17,149 nucleotides of DNA from Syntrophaceae bacterium UBA6112 (GTDB lineage Bacteria; Desulfobacterota; Syntrophia; Syntrophales; UBA5619). The stretch is taken from the NCBI GenBank assembly GCA_002423465.1, contig DIWG01000077.1:1-17149 (forward strand), in the 5' to 3' direction. The position numbers and the translations under genes are program-made. The notes beneath the pieces were generated by a model. It made no database searches. It was not told the origin of the DNA and saw only the letters and a list, made by a program, of their open reading frames with translations. Shown here one piece after another: positions 14,285 to 17,149 of the stretch (its first letter is position 1; each line of letters starts with the position of its first letter).

Positions 14285-14593
14285 ATGAAAGATCAAAAGA
14301 TAAGAATTCGTCTGAAGGCGTATGACTATAAGCTGCTCGACCGTTCGGTGGATGATATTGTCGAGACGGCAAAAAGGACGGGCGCCCGTGTAGCGGGCCC
14401 GATTCCGCTGCCGACCGAGATCAATAAGTACTGCGTCAACCGGTCGCCGCATGTCGATAAGAAATCGCGGGAGCAGTTCGAGATCCGGACGCACAAGCGA
14501 TTGATCGACATCGTTGAGCCGACGCAGGCGACGGTGGACGCCCTGATGAAGCTCGATCTGTCGGCGGGTGTGGATGTTGAGATCAAGTTGTAG
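14285..14593 (+). CDS. rpsJ: 30S ribosomal protein S10 (NusE)
   Basis: Component of the 30S head; outside the ribosome, S10 is NusE, a partner of NusB in antitermination and of the NusG KOW domain in transcription-translation coupling. The 102-residue product runs MKDQKIRIRLKAYDYKLLDRSVDDIVETAKRTGARVAGPIPLPT and includes SPHVDKKSREQFEIRTHKRLIDI. ATG 14285 gives the family length. The in-frame TTG at 14273 would add four residues and is not needed. There is no clear Shine-Dalgarno sequence, so initiation may rely on reinitiation after tuf, 32 bp upstream. It is the first gene of the S10-type cluster. Confidence 0.97.
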   Translation: MKDQKIRIRLKAYDYKLLDRSVDDIVETAKRTGARVAGPIPLPTEINKYCVNRSPHVDKKSREQFEIRTHKRLIDIVEPTQATVDALMKLDLSAGVDVEIKL

Positions 14594-14602
14594 GTTGCAG
14601 AG

Positions 14603-14644
14603 GGATGAGATCTTCGGGCGGCTGTAACGGCCGCTTCACCATCC
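14603..14644 (+). other. Candidate structured RNA in the rpsJ-rplC gap
   Basis: GGATG (14603-14607) can pair with CATCC (14640-14644), enclosing a GC-rich stem GCGGC (14618-14622) with GCCGC (14630-14634). No T-tract follows, so it is not a terminator. In E. coli the S10-operon leader bound by L4 lies upstream of rpsJ; here the only structured gap in this cluster lies after rpsJ. A regulatory role is a guess. Confidence 0.4.
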
Positions 14645-14687
14645 TTCATGGCGGATTTATTACTTTTGGCGAATAAGAAAGATCCGG

Positions 14688-15323
14688 ATGATGATAAAAG
14701 GATTGATTGGCAAGAAATTGGGAATGACACAGATCTTTTCGGATGAAGGGGTTTCCGTTCCCGTAACGGTGATCGAAGTGGAACCTTCCGTCGTCATTCA
14801 GAAAAAGAACATGGAGACGGATGGCTACGATGCCCTTCAACTGGGGTATGGGCGGATCAAACAGCGCAATGTGACCAAGCCCCTTCAGGGACACTTCAAG
14901 AAGGCGGACAAGGGTCTCTTCCGCGTTCTCCGGGAATTCAAAATGGATCCGGCAGGCTGTGAACTGGGTCAGGAGCTGAACAACGAAATGTTTTCACCCG
15001 GGGATTATGTGGATGTCGTCGGAACGACCAAGGGCAAGGGGTTTGCCGGCGTTATGAAACGTCATGGCTTCGGCGGCGGTCGGGCGACACACGGTTCCAT
15101 GTTCCATAGAGCCCCCGGATCGATCGGAGCAAGCGCCGATCCCTCCCGTGTTTTCAAGGGGACAAAGCTTCCCGGTCACATGGGGTGCGAAAGAAAAACG
15201 GCGCAGAACCTGCTGGTATGGGCCGTTCGGCCGGATATCAATGTGATTCTGGTCCGGGGCGCCGTTCCGGGCAGCAAGAACGGATTTGTTCTGATCAAAC
15301 AGGCGATCAAAAAGGGTCAATAA
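14688..15323 (+). CDS. rplC: 50S ribosomal protein L3
   Basis: Early-assembly protein whose long loop reaches toward the peptidyl-transferase centre. The product is 211 residues from ATG 14688 (MMIKGLIGKKLGMTQIF), or 210 from the next codon, 14691. Both are plausible and no strong Shine-Dalgarno sequence decides between them. The family loop GRATHGSMFHRAPGSIG and the following RVFKGTKLPGHMG are present. The position of the PrmB-methylated glutamine of E. coli L3 (Gln150) appears to be alanine (GASADPSRVF against GQNQTPGKVF), so that modification is not expected. Followed by rplD after 23 bp. Confidence 0.97.
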   Translation: MMIKGLIGKKLGMTQIFSDEGVSVPVTVIEVEPSVVIQKKNMETDGYDALQLGYGRIKQRNVTKPLQGHFKKADKGLFRVLREFKMDPAGCELGQELNNEMFSPGDYVDVVGTTKGKGFAGVMKRHGFGGGRATHGSMFHRAPGSIGASADPSRVFKGTKLPGHMGCERKTAQNLLVWAVRPDINVILVRGAVPGSKNGFVLIKQAIKKGQ

Positions 15324-15346
15324 GCAGCGTCTTCAAGGTGGGAAAA

Positions 15347-15970
15347 ATGCCAGTAGCAGGTGTGTACGACATTGAAAATAAAAGGGTTGCTGAGATCGAA
15401 CTCAGTGAGGCCGTATTTGGTGCGCCGGTGAACGAGGATGTGATTTACGAAGTGGTCCGCATGCAGATGGCCTCCCGGAGGAGCGGAACCGCCGCCACCA
15501 AAGGCCGGAGTGATGTCAGCGGGGGCGGCAAGAAACCTTGGCGTCAGAAGGGGACAGGAAGGGCCCGGGCGGGCCACTCCCGTTCCCCCATCTGGAGGGG
15601 CGGCGGGATCGTCTTCGGACCGACACCGCATGGTTTCGCGTTCAGGGTTTCCAAGAAGGTCAGACGGTTGGCTCTGATTTCCGCCCTCAGCATGAAATTC
15701 AGGGAAGAACAGGTGACGATCCTGCGGGATTTCCCGATGGAAGAGATCAAGACCAAGAGATTCCAGGAGGTGGTCGACCGCTTTGGATTCAAGAAGGCCC
15801 TTTTCGTGATCGATATGCCGAGGCCGGTACTGGAAAAATCCTCGCGGAACATCCGGGATGTCAAAATGGTCCGCTCAGAGGGAGTCAATGTGTACGACCT
15901 TCTGAAATACGATCATGTCGTCCTTCTTGAACCCTCTGTTCATAAAATTGAAGGGGCGTTGATATCATAA
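15347..15970 (+). CDS. rplD: 50S ribosomal protein L4
   Basis: Assembly protein with a globular domain and an extended loop lining the exit tunnel; in E. coli it also represses the S10 operon. The 207-residue product begins MPVAGVYDIENKRVAEIELSEAVFG. It contains the conserved loop GGGKKPWRQKGTGRARAGHSRSPIWRGGGIVFGP (residues about 59-92), whose mutation causes macrolide resistance in other bacteria; the wild-type KPWRQKGTGRAR core is present. ATG 15347 has AAGGTGGG (15335-15342) just upstream. The frame is open further upstream, but those starts overlap rplC and lack the family N-terminus. Its stop overlaps the rplW start by one base (TAATG). Confidence 0.97.
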   Translation: MPVAGVYDIENKRVAEIELSEAVFGAPVNEDVIYEVVRMQMASRRSGTAATKGRSDVSGGGKKPWRQKGTGRARAGHSRSPIWRGGGIVFGPTPHGFAFRVSKKVRRLALISALSMKFREEQVTILRDFPMEEIKTKRFQEVVDRFGFKKALFVIDMPRPVLEKSSRNIRDVKMVRSEGVNVYDLLKYDHVVLLEPSVHKIEGALIS

Positions 15971-16257
15971 TGGAACTGTATCAGATTATCAAAAAGACGC
16001 TGATTACGGAAAAGAGTACGATCGCAAGAGACGCGGCAAATCAGTACAACTTTGCAGTTCACGTCAAGGCCAACCGTATCGAGGTGGGCCGCGCCGTTGA
16101 GAAGATCTTCAAAGTTAAGGTGCTGAACGTCCGGGTTATGAATGTCCGCGGAAAGAAGAAAAGATCGGGTAAGGTCATGGGTGAGAGAAGCTCCTGGAAG
16201 AAGGCGATCGTAACCCTGGCTCCGGGAAGCCGCATCGAGATCGGAGACGGTGTGTAA
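15970..16257 (+). CDS. rplW: 50S ribosomal protein L23
   Basis: Protein at the exit of the peptide tunnel, the docking site for trigger factor and the signal recognition particle. The 95-residue product has the family start MELYQIIKKTLITEKST, the central VHVKANRIEVGRAVEKIFKVKVLNVRVMNVRGKKKRSGK, and WKKAIVTLAPG near the end. The start ATG shares an A with the rplD stop (TAATG at 15968-15972), a typical sign of termination-reinitiation coupling. The length is normal and nothing is unusual. Confidence 0.97.
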   Translation: MELYQIIKKTLITEKSTIARDAANQYNFAVHVKANRIEVGRAVEKIFKVKVLNVRVMNVRGKKKRSGKVMGERSSWKKAIVTLAPGSRIEIGDGV

Positions 16258-16307
16258 CCTGTCATCCCGCAAGGGTTGCAGACAGCTTGGGTGAGGGAAT
16301 AGAGGGG

Positions 16308-17129
16308 ATGGGAATCAAAAAATACAAACCGACGTCGCCGGCAAGAAGATTTCAGACCTGTTCTGATTTTGAAGAGGTGACGAAATCGACGCCCGAGAAG
16401 AGCCTTTTGCGTCCTCTGAAGAAAACAGGAGGCCGTAACAACTACGGCAGGTTGACCAGCCGTCACATCGGCGGAGGCCACAAACGGCGTTACCGGTTGA
16501 TCGATTTCCGGAGGGACAAGGACGACATTCAGGCCCGTGTTGCATCCATTGAATACGATCCAAACCGTTCATCCAGGATTGCGCTGCTGAATTATGCCGA
16601 CGGCGAGAAGCGATATATCATTGCTCCGTCCAAGATGACCGTGGGTGATCCGGTTGTCAGTGGTGAGAAGGCCGACATCAAGCCCGGGAATGCCGTTCCC
16701 TTGAAAAATATTCCGCTGGGAACCTTGATTCACAACGTGGAACTTAAGGTTGGGCGCGGGGGGCAGTTGATCCGCTCGGCCGGCGCCTACGGACAACTCA
16801 TGGCCAAGGAGGCGGGCTATGCCCAGGTCCGCCTTCCTTCCGGAGAAGTCCGGAAAGTATTCCTCGAATGCCGGGCTACGATCGGCCAGGTCGGCAACAT
16901 TGATTCTGAAAACCTGAGCCTCGGTAAGGCGGGAAGGACACGATGGCTTGGACGGCGGCCGAAAGTCAGGGGCGTCGTCATGAATCCCGTCGATCATCCG
17001 ATGGGCGGCGGAGAGGGTAAATCCTCCGGCGGACGCCACCCCTGCACGCCGTGGGGCGTGCCCACGAAGGGACATAAGACGCGGACCAACAAGAGCACCG
17101 ATAAATATATCGTAAAACGAAGAGGTTAA
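16308..17129 (+). CDS. rplB: 50S ribosomal protein L2
   Basis: Highly conserved protein needed for subunit association and peptidyl-transferase activity. The 273-residue length is the same as in E. coli. It begins MGIKKYKPTSPARRFQTCSDFEEVTKSTPEKSLL, has GRNNYGRLTSRHIGGGHKRRYRLIDF in the N-terminal half, and the catalytic-region segment NPVDHPMGGGEGKSSGGRHP with His230 (E. coli His229, counted without Met). ATG 16308 was chosen for its N-terminus and the TGAGGGA box at 16292-16298. The in-frame TTG at 16287 would add residues not seen in the family. The stop lies 3 bp before the rpsS start. Confidence 0.98.
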   Translation: MGIKKYKPTSPARRFQTCSDFEEVTKSTPEKSLLRPLKKTGGRNNYGRLTSRHIGGGHKRRYRLIDFRRDKDDIQARVASIEYDPNRSSRIALLNYADGEKRYIIAPSKMTVGDPVVSGEKADIKPGNAVPLKNIPLGTLIHNVELKVGRGGQLIRSAGAYGQLMAKEAGYAQVRLPSGEVRKVFLECRATIGQVGNIDSENLSLGKAGRTRWLGRRPKVRGVVMNPVDHPMGGGEGKSSGGRHPCTPWGVPTKGHKTRTNKSTDKYIVKRRG

Positions 17130-17132
17130 AAG

Positions 17133-17149
17133 GTGGCACGTTCAATTAA
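17133..17149 (+). CDS. rpsS: 30S ribosomal protein S19, 5' end only
   Basis: A GTG at 17133 opens a frame reading (M)ARSI and then AA at the window edge, the start of the invariant S19 N-terminus MARSIKKGP. It lies 3 bp after rplB, where rpsS is found in nearly all S10 operons. AGAGG (17121-17125), inside the end of rplB, would serve as the ribosome-binding site. Only five codons are visible, so the call depends on position plus this short match. Confidence 0.85.

Overview
This window is a long, fully plus-strand housekeeping block from a bacterial chromosome. It joins the transcription/translation clusters that Escherichia coli keeps apart: rpmG, tRNA-Trp, secE, nusG, rplK, rplA, rplJ, rplL, rpoB, rpoC, rpsL, rpsG, tuf, rpsJ, rplC, rplD, rplW, rplB and the first codons of rpsS. 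Base composition is moderately GC-rich. The rpmG / tRNA-Trp / secE order, the 1362-residue RpoB, the 1388-residue RpoC and the EF-Tu sequence style fit a deltaproteobacterium (Desulfobacterota), most like the Syntrophus/Smithella group. That placement is inferred from gene order and protein flavour; no database search was run.

Layout. 1-17 is the 3' end of a tRNA. 39-561 carries L33, tRNA-Trp and SecE. 566-1096 is NusG. 1182-3594 holds the four L11/L1/L10/L7-L12 stalk and side-protuberance genes, with an L10 autoregulatory leader at about 2471-2526. A probable attenuator hairpin lies at 3627-3705, before rpoB. RpoB (3752-7840) and RpoC (7945-12111) fill the middle. The str-type genes rpsL, rpsG and tuf (12173-14252) follow, without fusA between rpsG and tuf. 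The S10-type genes rpsJ, rplC, rplD, rplW, rplB and rpsS run off the right edge. No gene-free stretch exceeds 300 bp; the longest is the 219 bp rplA-rplJ gap. No CRISPR array, insertion sequence, transposase or phage gene was seen.

The genes are all ordinary and intact. What they do not explain is a family of 27-nt palindromes in the gaps: 1611-1637 (after rplK), 2594-2620 (between the L10 leader and rplJ), and 7845-7871 plus 7904-7930 (both between rpoB and rpoC). Each has 13-nt arms around one central base, the core being CCTTGC-W-GCAAGG flanked by GGGGAC and GTCCCC. Paired changes between copies keep the stem. This looks like a REP/MITE-type dispersed palindrome that has settled inside an essential operon and may add processing or attenuation hairpins there.

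Secondary points are the missing fusA, no tuf next to rpmG, the TTG start of rplJ behind a perfect Shine-Dalgarno sequence, and a few other structured gaps.
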